Below, in pieces: positions 13,630 to 22,465 of a stretch of 61,557 bases of DNA. The DNA is from an uncultured Prevotellaceae bacterium (GTDB lineage: Bacteria; Bacteroidota; Bacteroidia; Bacteroidales; Bacteroidaceae). The stretch covers positions 1-61,557 of the forward strand of contig CADCEQ010000009.1 in assembly GCA_902800435.1 (NCBI GenBank), in the 5' to 3' direction. Every line of letters begins with the position of its first letter. The first letter of the stretch is position 1. The position numbers were made by a program, and so were the translations under genes. The notes beneath the pieces are model-generated. The model searched no databases. It was not told where the DNA came from and was given only the letters and a program-made list of their open reading frames with translations.

Positions 13630-13994
13630 ACAAAAATAGTCATAAATCATTCGAAAAAGCGCGTGCACGTATGAGAAGGTTAGACGTGACAATTAGGACA
13701 AAGGACAGTGCGTTTTTTGCACGCTTCACAAAATTCTATCGTATATTTATACAAATAATATGAATAAATATTAACTGTATTAGTTTGTATTATTTAGTAG
13801 GTTAGTTAGTAGTGTTAACTAATCTGGTTAGGATGAGCGCGGAAAGTGCGTAAAAATCGTTGTCCCAATTGTCCCAATTGTCACAGCCCAGTGTTTGATT
13901 CCTGAAATCGGAGGTTTTGACAGTCCCCTCAGTTGCACGGAAACTATTCTAAAGAAAAAGACGGAAAAAGGAGCGGCAATTCGGAAAAAAACAT

Positions 13995-14002
13995 TATCTT
14001 TG
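13995..14002 (+). promoter_or_regulatory. -7 element upstream of the single-domain esterase
   Basis: TATCTTTG followed by GCACC is a strong TAnnTTTG match 42 bp before the start codon. No TTG sits at the usual distance upstream. Confidence 0.6.
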
Positions 14003-14044
14003 CACCCGTAAAGCTTTTAATCAACAACTAAAACCATTTCCTTT

Positions 14045-14965
14045 ATGAAAACAAGACTATTTCTTACCTTGATGCTTGCCCTTACAATGAAGGCAGGCGT
14101 GGTCTTTGCACAAACCAACAGTCAGGTTCTCGAAGACGGCGGAACAGGCCCCTACAAGGCCATTATGTACGAAGTGGAGGGATTCGCCGAGCACACGGTG
14201 TTTGCCCCGAAAGACTTGTCGCCCTTCGGCGTGAAGAAGCCTCTGCCGGTGCTGGTGTGGGGTAACGGCGGCTGCGCCAACTCGCCCCGTGGTCATGAGA
14301 AGTTCCTCAACGAGATTGCCTCCTACGGCTACTTGGTGCTGGCTACGGGCATCATGCCCAAGCAGGACGCTCCGCGAGGCATGGGCGGCATGGGACGTGG
14401 TAACCAGTCGCGCAGCGAGCAGCAGGTGGAGTCGATGGACTGGGCCTTCAGCCAGAACGCCGACAAGAACAGTCCCTTCTACCAGAAGATTGACACGAAG
14501 ATTATCTGCATCTCGGGCATGTCGTGCGGCGGTCTGCAGGCATTGTTCAACTGCTTCGACAAGCGCGTCACCTCGATCATGATCTGCAACAGCGGACTGT
14601 TCGACCAGGTTGAGGGCGGCGGCCCGCGCATGGGCGGCATGCCGAGCGTAGCCAAGTCGAAGCTGAAGGAGATTCATTGCCCCATCATCTACATCCTCGG
14701 CGGCGAGACCGACATTGCCTACAACAACGGTATGGACGACTTCAAGCGCATCGAACACGTGCCCGCCATCGCCGTGAACCTGCCCGTAGGCCACGGCGGC
14801 ACCTACAACCAGCCCAACGGCGGCGAGTTTGCCATCGTTGCCCGTGCCTGGCTCGACTGGCAGCTGAAGGCCGACAAGGACGCTTCGAAGATGTTCGTAG
14901 GCGACAGCCCCGCCATTCTGCAGCGCAAGGACTGGACGCTCGAGAAGAACGCTAAGGTGAAGTAA
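14045..14965 (+). CDS. secreted alpha/beta-hydrolase esterase, single-domain paralogue
   Basis: This 306-residue protein has a signal peptide ending VVFAQ. The hydrolase domain contains VLEDGGTGPYKA at the start, LPVLVWGNGGCANSP (oxyanion region), nucleophile Ser160 in SGMSCGG, GGETDIAY (acid) and PVGHGGTY (His). It aligns end to end with the second half of the double esterase at 1045-2853, including the C-terminal KDWTLEKNAK. It carries a Gly/Met-rich insertion (RGMGGMGRG) where the paralogue has GPMS. Monocistronic. It may act on short acylated oligosaccharides or aromatic esters; the family is not firmly assigned. Confidence 0.85.
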   Translation: MKTRLFLTLMLALTMKAGVVFAQTNSQVLEDGGTGPYKAIMYEVEGFAEHTVFAPKDLSPFGVKKPLPVLVWGNGGCANSPRGHEKFLNEIASYGYLVLATGIMPKQDAPRGMGGMGRGNQSRSEQQVESMDWAFSQNADKNSPFYQKIDTKIICISGMSCGGLQALFNCFDKRVTSIMICNSGLFDQVEGGGPRMGGMPSVAKSKLKEIHCPIIYILGGETDIAYNNGMDDFKRIEHVPAIAVNLPVGHGGTYNQPNGGEFAIVARAWLDWQLKADKDASKMFVGDSPAILQRKDWTLEKNAKVK

Positions 14966-14999
14966 GCTCCCTTATTTCATCAGGGATGCCCCCTGTGCC

Positions 15000-16145
15000 T
15001 TAAAACATACAACACGCACCGAGTCGCACGACTCCAAGACTGCCATAGCCAAGCTCGCCGAAGAAACTGAAGGACTGGCTGCCGAAAGAAAAACCAATGG
15101 CGGTCAGCTGGTAGGCCATACGCCATTTTATCTCGTCCGTACTATCGGTGAATACCGGTATCTGGGCGGTGTACGATGCCTCGTCGGGATGGTAGCCAAC
15201 CCACGGAAAACGCTTGTAGTCAAAGGTGAGATGATGGCGCATAGCGCCTAAGGCGATGCGTGAGTAACTGCGATAATAGCGCCGCTCGGACCAAGTATAA
15301 CGCAAGGATGGGGCAAAGACGAAAAAGCGGCATTGCTCATTGGCATCGGCGAAATACTCGGGATCAGCAGTAACAGGGTCAGCATGCACGGATTGATAAT
15401 AGTATGAGGAATAGCCTTCTCTCGATATGCCCCAATCGGCCAACACGCCAACGTCCCATTTCCTGTTAAGCCGGTAATGATACTCCACCCCTGCCTGCAG
15501 ATAAGAATCACCGACAATGTCGAAACACTCTCCTTCGGCGAGTATGCTATAACGTTGGATATTGGCGTCAATCATCCTGTCTCTGTCATGACTGGCCTGA
15601 CAGTGCCCAAATCCAAGGCCGCCACGTATTTCATGCCTGTTATAGCGCTCTGGCAGTTGACGTGCAAGCTGCTGCGCCTGTCTGACCTCTTCGGCCGCTT
15701 TTACCAACCGTAATGAGTCGGCACGGTGAAGGGAGTCTGCCTGAGAGCGCGGTGCATCAGGAGTGACGTAAAACCGGTTCTGCGCAGGCACACTGGCAGC
15801 ATTCGTCATCAGGTCAACGACAAGAGGGACACCGTAGAGGAAGGCATCGAGGACTGACCAGGGATTAACGGATTTCCTCAGCACGATGTCGCTGAAAGCA
15901 TAGCTTGGAGAACTGATTTGTATGTGCTGCCCGTCAAGGCTGCGACGTTTGACCTTGACGGTTGCCGGTAATGACAAATCCTGATATTCGCCGTGGGTGG
16001 TGACTACGGTGAGAGGTTCATCGACCTTTCCGTCGATATGTATGTCAGCGGTGGAGCCAGAAATGATTGTTGCGCACGATGAGCAGAGCATTGCTGATAT
16101 GAGCAACACCAGAACCGAGATGTCACGCAGAATATATCTCATCAT
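15000..16145 (-). CDS. outer-membrane lipoprotein with predicted C-terminal beta-barrel
   Basis: This 381-residue protein has a lipoprotein signal with lipobox Cys24 (LCSSC) followed by ATIISGS, an opening also seen in small PEGA-like lipoproteins. Residues 35-100 look like a PEGA-type beta domain. A hydrophobic stretch follows at about 105-120, then an alpha-helical Ala/Gln/Arg-rich part (145-175). Alternating aromatic strands from about 180 to the C-terminal Phe (…RLGACCMF) suggest an outer-membrane barrel of 8 to 10 strands. Codon use is less GC-biased than in the neighbouring enzymes. It interrupts the esterase region without an obvious link to glycan degradation. Function unknown. Confidence 0.7.
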   Translation of the reverse strand: MMRYILRDISVLVLLISAMLCSSCATIISGSTADIHIDGKVDEPLTVVTTHGEYQDLSLPATVKVKRRSLDGQHIQISSPSYAFSDIVLRKSVNPWSVLDAFLYGVPLVVDLMTNAASVPAQNRFYVTPDAPRSQADSLHRADSLRLVKAAEEVRQAQQLARQLPERYNRHEIRGGLGFGHCQASHDRDRMIDANIQRYSILAEGECFDIVGDSYLQAGVEYHYRLNRKWDVGVLADWGISREGYSSYYYQSVHADPVTADPEYFADANEQCRFFVFAPSLRYTWSERRYYRSYSRIALGAMRHHLTFDYKRFPWVGYHPDEASYTAQIPVFTDSTDEIKWRMAYQLTAIGFSFGSQSFSFFGELGYGSLGVVRLGACCMF

Positions 16146-16222
16146 AGGATCACTTCTTTCCTAAATAACTACGGAAAAGCGAAACCTTGCACTAAAACCG
16201 AATTAATTAACAAAGTTTAAAG

Positions 16223-17983
16223 TTACTTGGAGATTAACACCTTCTTCCCGTTCCTGATATACAATCCAGCTTTGGCCGGACTTTCGACTCGCCGTCCCTG
16301 AAGGTCGTAGGTTGGAGTGAAGGGTGAAGGGTGAAGGGTGACAGGAGGGTTAATACCTGTGGCCAGATAGCTGCTGGCGGTGAGGCTGAGCTGACCGACG
16401 ATGCAGTCGCTCCACTCTGAGGCGGCCGAATAGATGGCGATGACATAGTCGCCCTGCTCGGCGATGTCGAACTCGAAGGTCTGCTGCTGCGGACTGCTGA
16501 AATTGTTGGAGGCCACGTTGCCGATGTTGATGTTCGGCATATAGGTCTGACTGGCAATGGTCGTGCTGCCCGTGCGGCGCTCAATGCCCACTTCCACCTG
16601 TCCGAAGTCAGCCATGTTCCAGTTGCAGATCTTATACTTCAGCGTGTAGTGACCGGGAGCCAGACTGAGGGTGGTGCCGCCGTCGCTGAGACCGTACTTT
16701 GCCCAGCCTTGATGAGCCTTTCCGTTGATGTTACGGAAGTAGAGACCATAGTTGAAGCCTTTCGACGAGCCGGTGAACTGCAGCACGCGGCAGCCCGAGG
16801 AGTAGCCGCTGCTATAGCCCGTGCGGCGCTCGCTGCTGTCGTAGGTGGTCCATCCGGCGGGCAGAGCGTTGGCCTCCTTGAAATCCGTCGAGGGGGTAAG
16901 CGTCGTCGGCGCCTGCATGGTCACCTCGATGGTGGCGATGCTCGTCTCGCCGTCGTTGTCGGTGGCAACGGCCTTCAGCGTGTGCTTGGTGGCCTTGGCT
17001 CCCGTCAGCGTTGCCTTGTAGGGCTTCTCCGTGCAGGTGGCTATCAGCGTCGTGCCGTCGTAGAACTCCACCTTCTCTACGGTGCCGTTAGGGTCGTCGG
17101 CTGTGGCAGTAATGGTGATGTCGGGAAACACGGCCTCACCCTTTGGCGCAAAGCTGATGTGTTTCCCGCCGGTGGCAGGCGAGGTAATCCTGACGTTGGG
17201 CGTGGTCTTGTTCAGCGAGTAACGGCTACAGAAGTTCCAGATTTCCTTACCGGTATAGACCTGCGGCTCCTTGCAAATCCAGTGACCTTTGTCCTTGAGC
17301 TCCAGGAGCCGCACTTCGACACCGTCGTTGCCGGGTCCCCAGATGTGCAGCTTGGCACCGCTGAAGCCATTGTAGTTGTTGATGACCTTATCGGTCGTCG
17401 AACAGCCGTTGTGCTTAATCCAAGGATTCAGCGCCGGCTGCACGCCGCCCCAGTTGTCGGCCGTTCCCTGAATATGCAGGATGGGCACCGGGCGCGTCTT
17501 GGAACTGGGCGTTACCACCGACGGGCCGCTGCAAGAGACGAAGGCAGCAATCTGATCTGAAAGCTTGTTGATGGCATTGTAGGTCAGCATGCCGCCCATG
17601 GAGAAGCCGCCAAGGTAGATGCGGTTGCGGTCGATCTTATGCTGCGTCACCATCCGCTCGATAATGGCCTTGATGAAGTTGATGTCGCGGTCGCCGCCGG
17701 TGTCCCATGCACGGTCGATGCCGTTGGGGAAGACGCAGACGAACTTGGCGGTGTCGCAGACGGCCTCCATGCTGACGTTGTCGTTCTTGAACTCGCTGTT
17801 CTGCATCCAGCCAGCATCCTGGTTGTAGCCGTGACAGAAGATGAGCAGCGGACGGTTCTGCCCGAGGTTCTTAGGGACAATGATATTATACGAGCGGCTG
17901 GTGCCGCCTACAGTGATGTTGTCGGCCTGAGCCGGCATCAGTCCTGCTGCGAGCAGGAGGATTGACAGAATGGTTTGTTTCAT
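16223..17983 (-). CDS. CE1/PHB-depolymerase-like esterase with Ig-like domain and C-terminal tail
   Basis: This 586-residue secreted protein has a signal ending AQADN. Esterase domain (25-265): oxyanion region FCHGYNQ, nucleophile Ser128 in GGFSMGG, HIQGTAD and KGHW. A bacterial Ig-like (Big_9-type) domain follows around 270-360 (VEKVEFYDGTTLIA, LKAVATDNDG), then a beta-sandwich that may bind carbohydrate (about 375-545). The tail is YDLQGRRVESPAKAGLYIRNGKKVL. The linker before the tail (VTLHPSPFTP) is encoded by heptad-like CACCCTT repeats at 16318-16345, the same DNA unit as in the GH95 gene. It is the third gene of the CE15-GH43-CE1 operon, 9 bp after GH43. Probably a feruloyl or acetyl esterase. 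Confidence 0.87.
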   Translation of the reverse strand: MKQTILSILLLAAGLMPAQADNITVGGTSRSYNIIVPKNLGQNRPLLIFCHGYNQDAGWMQNSEFKNDNVSMEAVCDTAKFVCVFPNGIDRAWDTGGDRDINFIKAIIERMVTQHKIDRNRIYLGGFSMGGMLTYNAINKLSDQIAAFVSCSGPSVVTPSSKTRPVPILHIQGTADNWGGVQPALNPWIKHNGCSTTDKVINNYNGFSGAKLHIWGPGNDGVEVRLLELKDKGHWICKEPQVYTGKEIWNFCSRYSLNKTTPNVRITSPATGGKHISFAPKGEAVFPDITITATADDPNGTVEKVEFYDGTTLIATCTEKPYKATLTGAKATKHTLKAVATDNDGETSIATIEVTMQAPTTLTPSTDFKEANALPAGWTTYDSSERRTGYSSGYSSGCRVLQFTGSSKGFNYGLYFRNINGKAHQGWAKYGLSDGGTTLSLAPGHYTLKYKICNWNMADFGQVEVGIERRTGSTTIASQTYMPNINIGNVASNNFSSPQQQTFEFDIAEQGDYVIAIYSAASEWSDCIVGQLSLTASSYLATGINPPVTLHPSPFTPTYDLQGRRVESPAKAGLYIRNGKKVLISK

Positions 17984-17992
17984 AATGGTTGG

Positions 17993-19498
17993 TTATTTCA
18001 GTATTTTCTTTCCGTTGACAATGGTGACGCCTTTTGTATTGGGGGTGGCTTTGAGGCCGCCGAGGTTGTAGGCGGGATGGGGGGAATGGGCAGGATGGGC
18101 AATGTGGGAGATATGGGTTGGCTGTTCGGAGAACTGCCAGCTGTCGAAGTCGAAGAGCGACGTGCCGCTGCCCGTAAACGTGAAGAAGATGTCGCGCACG
18201 CCGTTGATGGGCGACGTCAGGTCGCAGGTCACCTCCTGCCACTCGCCGTCGGTAGGCTCCAAGGGCAGACGGCCCTTGATGGTGCCGCCCTTGCTGCCGA
18301 TGCGCACCACGAGCGTACACTTCTTCTCGACGCGCACCTTCGCCGTCAGCGCCTGGGCACCAGCCTCGCCGAAGTCCACGTTGCGCACCTTGATATAGTC
18401 GCCGGTGCTGATGCCGGTCACGTAGCAGCCGTTGTAGTCGCCCATGCACTTCACACCCTGACACTGGTTGATGGTCTCGGCCTCCTGCCTGACGAAGGGG
18501 TTGAGCGTCTGCAGCGGACTGACGCCCTTGGTCGTGGCCTTGATGAGAGGCAGCGAACCGTCTTCGTTGCGCGTGAACTCCTCGATACAGGTGGCACGCT
18601 TATAGCCGCCGCCGTTGGGCAGCTTGCCGTTGTGGTAGAACAGGTAGTGGTGGCCCTTGTACTCCACAGTGCCGCCGTGAATAGTAAAGCTGTTGTCGGC
18701 CAGCCCCATCACCTTGCCCTGATAGGTCCACGGGCCGGTTATCTTGTCGGCCGTCGAGTAGGCCCAGTGCTCGGGCACGCCGCCGGCGGCATATTCCAGA
18801 TAGTACTTGCCATTGCGCTTATAAATCCACGAGGCCTCCTCGAAGTTGGTCTTCGGCGTGCCGTCGTCGTTGTAGCCCTTGAAGGGTCCGAAGGCCTTCT
18901 CGTCCTTGGTCTTCACCTCCCTCTCGCCACCCGTAATGGCGGTCATCGTCTTCGTCAGCTTCGCATACCACAGGTTGTTATTGCCATAGAAGAGGTACGC
19001 CTGACCGTCGTCGTCGATCATCACCGTGGGGTCGATCTTGAACCAGCCCTGCACCAGCGGCTTGTGGATAGGGTCGCGGTAGGGCCCGGCGGGGTTGTCG
19101 GCCACGGCCACACCGATACCGGGATAGGCCTGGCCCTTGATGGTGGCCGTCACATACCAGTACCACTTGCCGTTACGCTCTATACACTGGCTGGCCCAGC
19201 AGTCGTTGTCCTGCTTGGCCCAGGCCGAGAAGGTGGCCGACGTCAGCGGCGTGCCGCGATAGGTCCAGTTCACCATGTCGACAGTGCTGTAGAGCAGCCA
19301 GTCCTTCATGGTGAAGTAGCCGTTCAGTGTTTGGTCCTCGTCGTGGTCGACGAAGAGGTAGAGCGTGTCGCCGTGAACGTAGGGTGCCGGGTCGGGCGTA
19401 TAGCGGTCGCAGATGGCGGGGTTCTGGGCACGCAGACTGCCCGCCGCCAGACAGGTGGCGACGAGCAGGGCTGATGGAATCAAGTTCTTAGGTATCAT
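17993..19498 (-). CDS. GH43 family glycosidase with CBM6 (xylosidase/arabinofuranosidase)
   Basis: This 501-residue secreted protein has a signal ending SLRAQ. Its five-bladed propeller motifs are DRYTPDPAPYV (Asp36, general base), KIDPTVMIDDDG (pKa-modulating Asp) and NFEEASWIYK (general acid Glu). A CBM6-like module follows from about 335 (FVRQEAETINQCQGVK ... GDYIKVRNVDFG). The tail is YNLGGLKA ... KGVTIVNGKKILK, preceded by a repeat-encoded His/Pro linker (ISHIAHPAHSPHPA). GH43 enzymes with CBM6 commonly remove arabinose from arabinoxylan or cleave xylobiose. It is second in the operon after the CE15 gene (18-bp gap). Subfamily not assignable by eye. Confidence 0.92.
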   Translation of the reverse strand: MIPKNLIPSALLVATCLAAGSLRAQNPAICDRYTPDPAPYVHGDTLYLFVDHDEDQTLNGYFTMKDWLLYSTVDMVNWTYRGTPLTSATFSAWAKQDNDCWASQCIERNGKWYWYVTATIKGQAYPGIGVAVADNPAGPYRDPIHKPLVQGWFKIDPTVMIDDDGQAYLFYGNNNLWYAKLTKTMTAITGGEREVKTKDEKAFGPFKGYNDDGTPKTNFEEASWIYKRNGKYYLEYAAGGVPEHWAYSTADKITGPWTYQGKVMGLADNSFTIHGGTVEYKGHHYLFYHNGKLPNGGGYKRATCIEEFTRNEDGSLPLIKATTKGVSPLQTLNPFVRQEAETINQCQGVKCMGDYNGCYVTGISTGDYIKVRNVDFGEAGAQALTAKVRVEKKCTLVVRIGSKGGTIKGRLPLEPTDGEWQEVTCDLTSPINGVRDIFFTFTGSGTSLFDFDSWQFSEQPTHISHIAHPAHSPHPAYNLGGLKATPNTKGVTIVNGKKILK

Positions 19499-19516
19499 AG
19501 CTTTAGGTCGGTTAAA

Positions 19517-20695
19517 CTACAGGTCCTTGACGACGCTGACGTTGCGGGTATCGGCGTCGCGGCCTAAGAGGAAGCGGTCGATGAAGGCCTGCACCTCGGG
19601 CCACTGGCTCTCAGGCAGCTGGCAGTGGCCGTGCTTGCCGACGATGCTCCAGCCCATGCGGTCGCCGATGCCGAAGAACTCCCACACCTTCTTGGCAGCC
19701 TGGGCCGATACAAGCATGGCGGGGTCGGAAAGCCACTCATAGTCGGGATTGCCCAACAGCAGCAGGGCACGCGGACAGACCATCGCGCAGAGCTCGTGCT
19801 GGTCGTAGGGCAGGCGGTAGACGGAGTCGCCGCTGAAGTTTGTCTTCTGGCTCTCCAGGAACCAGTGGTAGTCGGTCTTGTCGATGTCCTCGACGCGCAC
19901 CTTCGACTCGTGCGACTTGCGCCAGGCGGCAGCACCGCCACCTCCGGGCTCCTGTGCGATGGTCAGGGCCACGCGCTCGTCGAAGGCACCGCAGTAGAGA
20001 GCCATCTTGCCGGCATACGAGCAGCCCGTCACGCCGATGTGCTTGGTGTCGATCTTCGTCACCTCGGGACCAAGTTGCTGCAGTCCGTCAATCAGGCGGC
20101 TCAGTCCCCATGCCCACTCACTGTAGGCACCGTTGTCCTTCAGCGCGGGATAGAGACGGTCAAAGTTATGCTCGCCGCGCTCGTGGTGACGTCCGAACTG
20201 TCCGTAGTCGTTCACCTGCTTCTCGCGGAAGTTCATGATGGCGATGGGGCGGTTCTCGAACAGCTGGCGCGGAAGCGACATCATGCTCGTGCCAATCATC
20301 AGCGCATAGGGCGGCTGGCCCGTCTGCGGGTAGCGTATCTCGGAGGTCAGCGTCAGCGTCTGGCCGTTGACGGTCACGTCGACAATCAGCGTGTCGCCCG
20401 ACATGCGGGCCTTCACCTGACCGGGCTCCACGGCGGGCTTCGTGCCGATGCCGTAGTGCTGAATCATGTGGCTGATGTCGCTGCGGCGCTGCGACCACTT
20501 CTTGAACTTCTTCACGCCCTGCAGCGGGTCGGGCAGTTCGCGGATTTCGGGCAGCTGGTCCCATGCGGGCATGGCGGGCTGCTTGAAGCTGCTACCCGTA
20601 TTCTCTACTGTGTACACCAGCGGGGGCTGGCCTTTCTGTGCCTGCACGGTGCCGAATGCGGCCATCATCAGGCTGAGCAATAATAGTTTCTTCAT
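19517..20695 (-). CDS. CE15 glucuronoyl methylesterase
   Basis: Start chosen at MKKLLLLSLMMAAFGTVQAQ, giving 392 residues with a signal peptide; upstream in-frame codons run through the promoter. CE15 features include GTSMM ... AIMNFREKQVNDYG, nucleophile Ser in GVTGCSYAGK (the family's GCSRxGK), IAQEPGGGGAA after it, and GKHGHCQLP with the catalytic His. CE15 enzymes hydrolyse the ester between 4-O-methyl-glucuronic acid of xylan and lignin alcohols. Tyr replaces the usual Arg after the nucleophile Ser, which may affect uronic-acid binding. It heads an operon with GH43 and a CE1-like esterase, from a promoter at 20743-20773. Phased repeats lie just upstream of that promoter. Confidence 0.9.
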   Translation of the reverse strand: MKKLLLLSLMMAAFGTVQAQKGQPPLVYTVENTGSSFKQPAMPAWDQLPEIRELPDPLQGVKKFKKWSQRRSDISHMIQHYGIGTKPAVEPGQVKARMSGDTLIVDVTVNGQTLTLTSEIRYPQTGQPPYALMIGTSMMSLPRQLFENRPIAIMNFREKQVNDYGQFGRHHERGEHNFDRLYPALKDNGAYSEWAWGLSRLIDGLQQLGPEVTKIDTKHIGVTGCSYAGKMALYCGAFDERVALTIAQEPGGGGAAAWRKSHESKVRVEDIDKTDYHWFLESQKTNFSGDSVYRLPYDQHELCAMVCPRALLLLGNPDYEWLSDPAMLVSAQAAKKVWEFFGIGDRMGWSIVGKHGHCQLPESQWPEVQAFIDRFLLGRDADTRNVSVVKDL

Positions 20696-20742
20696 CTTGG
20701 TAAGGTTTTTATCGTTTTCTGTCTCTTTATAGTTTCTGCGTG

Positions 20743-20773
20743 CAAAGTTACAAAGAAATCTGTAAACCGCCAA
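20743..20773 (-). promoter_or_regulatory. promoter for the CE15-GH43-CE1 operon
   Basis: On the minus strand TAACTTTG (complement of 20743-20750) is 20 nt from TTG (complement of 20771-20773). The phased AACCCGSCGGGTT repeats (20807-20862) begin about 34 bp upstream of the -33 box. Confidence 0.75.
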
Positions 20774-20806
20774 GCGTTTTCAGAGGAATTACCCTGCACT
20801 TATTGC

Positions 20807-20862
20807 AACCCGCCGGGTTAACGGCCTCAACCCGGCGGGTTAAAGGTGCTAACCCGGCGGGG
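20807..20862. repeat. three near-palindromes AACCCGSCGGGTT at exact 22-bp spacing
   Basis: Copies start at 20807, 20829 and 20851. Copy 1 is the reverse complement of copy 2, and copy 3 ends GGGG instead of GGTT. They lie between the end of the second carboxylesterase and the CE15 promoter, so they could be activator sites. They could also be repeated extragenic elements. A similar GGCGGGTT motif with 21-bp spacing lies upstream of susC. Confidence 0.8.
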
Positions 20863-20869
20863 TGAGCCG

Positions 20870-20910
20870 AGCGAGGCGGCGCCTCGCTGTCATGAGGAGC
20901 CGCCTCATGA
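20870..20910. terminator. two consecutive hairpins after the carboxylesterase gene
   Basis: AGCGAGGC-GGC-GCCTCGCT (20870-20888) and TCATGAGG-AGCCG-CCTCATGA (20890-20910) are perfect inverted repeats. They lie 30-70 bp beyond the stop of the minus-strand carboxylesterase. No T run is present, so terminator function is only possible; transcript-end protection is an alternative. Confidence 0.5.
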
Positions 20911-20941
20911 TTCTGAAGTGGCGCTTGAGCAAACCCTGGCC

Positions 20942-22456
20942 TTACGGGCGTGGCTGCACGGGCGGGTCGGGGATGATGGGGTCGCCCATGGCCGAGGCCT
21001 CGGCATCCTTGTCGTCGAGCTTGAAGAGCATGAACTGCGGAGCCTCCTCCGTGCAGGGAACCCAGCCCAGGGAGTCGGTGTCCTTGCCGTTAGGATCGCT
21101 GTACTTGGCGAAGTTGGTCCAGGCGGTGAGCATCTTCTCAGCGAGGTCCCAGTCGCCCTGCGTCCAGGGGCGCCAGCAGTGCTTCAGGCTCTTGAAGACA
21201 AACCAGAGGTCGCTCGAGTGGAAGGCACCCTTCAGTCGGGCGGTCACCTCGGGATGGCTGCCGTCGTCGGGCAGGGGGCGCGCAAACTCGTAGGCCCAGG
21301 CCTTGCCCTGCTGCTGCTGGCGTACCTTGCAGAACTCGGCAATGCCTGCCGACATCGAGCCCATGTCGTTCAGCGTGTAGCCTATCATATAAGGTACGTC
21401 GGCAATGGAGCCGGCACGGGTGGCCTCGTCGAACGACTTCAGCGAGACGTAGCCGTCGACGATGGGGCGCTGCATCAGGAACACATCGTTCCCCGTCACC
21501 ATATTATACAGCTGGGGGATGGTGTAGAGAATCTCGGTCGAGGCGGCGCGCAGCTTGCTGAGGTCGGTCAGTCCGGCCCAGTCCATCACCTTCTTGGTCT
21601 CGGCCTCGCTCTCCTGCAGCGTGGGGTTGTAGGTGAAGAAGCGGTTCATCGGCGTGGCGGGCTTAGCCTCCTCGCCGTCCTTGGCAGGCACGTTGATGCC
21701 GCCGCCGCTCATGATGATGGCCTTGTTGAACAGACCGCGGGCCAGGGGCGACTCACAGAGCGTGCGGACGCTGCCAGCGCCGGCACTCTGTCCGAAGATG
21801 GTGACGTTGTTCGGGTCGCCGCCAAACTGGGTGATGTTCTCCTTCACCCACTTCAGCGACTGAATCTGGTCGAGAATGCCGTAGTTGCCGCTGACATGGT
21901 TGGGACTCTCGGCCGACAGCTCGGGATAGGTCATGAAGCCGAAGATGCCGAGACGGTAGTTGATGGTGACAAGGACGACACCTTTGGCGGCCCACTCCTG
22001 ACCGTCGAACTCAGGCTCCGAGCCCCAGCCCTCGCGGTAGCCGCCACCGTGAATCCACAGGGCCACGGGCAGTTTCTTGTCAATCTTTCCGGGGGCGTTG
22101 GTGTAGACGTTCAGATAGAGGCAGTCCTCGCTGTAGGGTGCCTCGTCGCCATAGCCCCACTCCGTAGCATAGCCGCCGGGATAGTGGACAGCCTGATAGC
22201 CGGGATGGCCGAAGCGGTCGCACTGGCGGATGCTGTCCCAAGAGCGTACGGGCTGCGGCTCCTTCCAGCGGAGGTCGCCGATGGGGGCAGCGGCGTAGGG
22301 AATGCCCTTGTAGGCGAAGACGCCCGGAATGTCGGTTGCGATGCCCTGTATCTGCCCGCCCTCGACGGTCAGAACAGGACTCAGGCTGGCGCTCTGGTCA
22401 CAGGCGCAGCCGAAGATCATTGCCAACAGTGGCAAAAGAACAAGAATCTTTTTCAT
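20942..22456 (-). CDS. type-B carboxylesterase lipoprotein (second of two)
   Basis: This 504-residue protein has a lipoprotein-like signal (LLAMIFGCAC, Cys17 or Cys19), so it is probably membrane anchored, unlike the copy at 11976-13562. Signatures are YKGIPYAAAPIGDLRW, SEDCLYLNVY, HGGGY (oxyanion) and FGQSAG (nucleophile Ser, with Gln in place of the usual Glu before it). It is the second gene after GH8 (9-bp gap) and likely co-transcribed with it. The role is probably deacylation of xylo-oligosaccharides, inferred from the partner gene. Confidence 0.9.
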   Translation of the reverse strand: MKKILVLLPLLAMIFGCACDQSASLSPVLTVEGGQIQGIATDIPGVFAYKGIPYAAAPIGDLRWKEPQPVRSWDSIRQCDRFGHPGYQAVHYPGGYATEWGYGDEAPYSEDCLYLNVYTNAPGKIDKKLPVALWIHGGGYREGWGSEPEFDGQEWAAKGVVLVTINYRLGIFGFMTYPELSAESPNHVSGNYGILDQIQSLKWVKENITQFGGDPNNVTIFGQSAGAGSVRTLCESPLARGLFNKAIIMSGGGINVPAKDGEEAKPATPMNRFFTYNPTLQESEAETKKVMDWAGLTDLSKLRAASTEILYTIPQLYNMVTGNDVFLMQRPIVDGYVSLKSFDEATRAGSIADVPYMIGYTLNDMGSMSAGIAEFCKVRQQQQGKAWAYEFARPLPDDGSHPEVTARLKGAFHSSDLWFVFKSLKHCWRPWTQGDWDLAEKMLTAWTNFAKYSDPNGKDTDSLGWVPCTEEAPQFMLFKLDDKDAEASAMGDPIIPDPPVQPRP

Positions 22457-22465
22457 TTTGGTTGA

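Larger units (their letters stand above)
13563..14044. other. 482-bp AT-rich intergenic region with two divergent promoters
   Basis: Besides the promoters at 13601-13629 (minus) and 13995-14002 (plus), the middle is AT-rich and contains short direct repeats: TGTCCCAAT twice at 13861-13879, and a run of TTAGTAGG/TTAGTTAG-like units at 13793-13815. I see no convincing small gene or RNA. Confidence 0.6.

Noticed and set aside
13563..14044. Possible small RNA or tRNA in the AT-rich gap
   Set aside because: No tRNA-like cloverleaf or T-loop motif and no terminator hairpin were found; only promoters and short direct repeats are visible.
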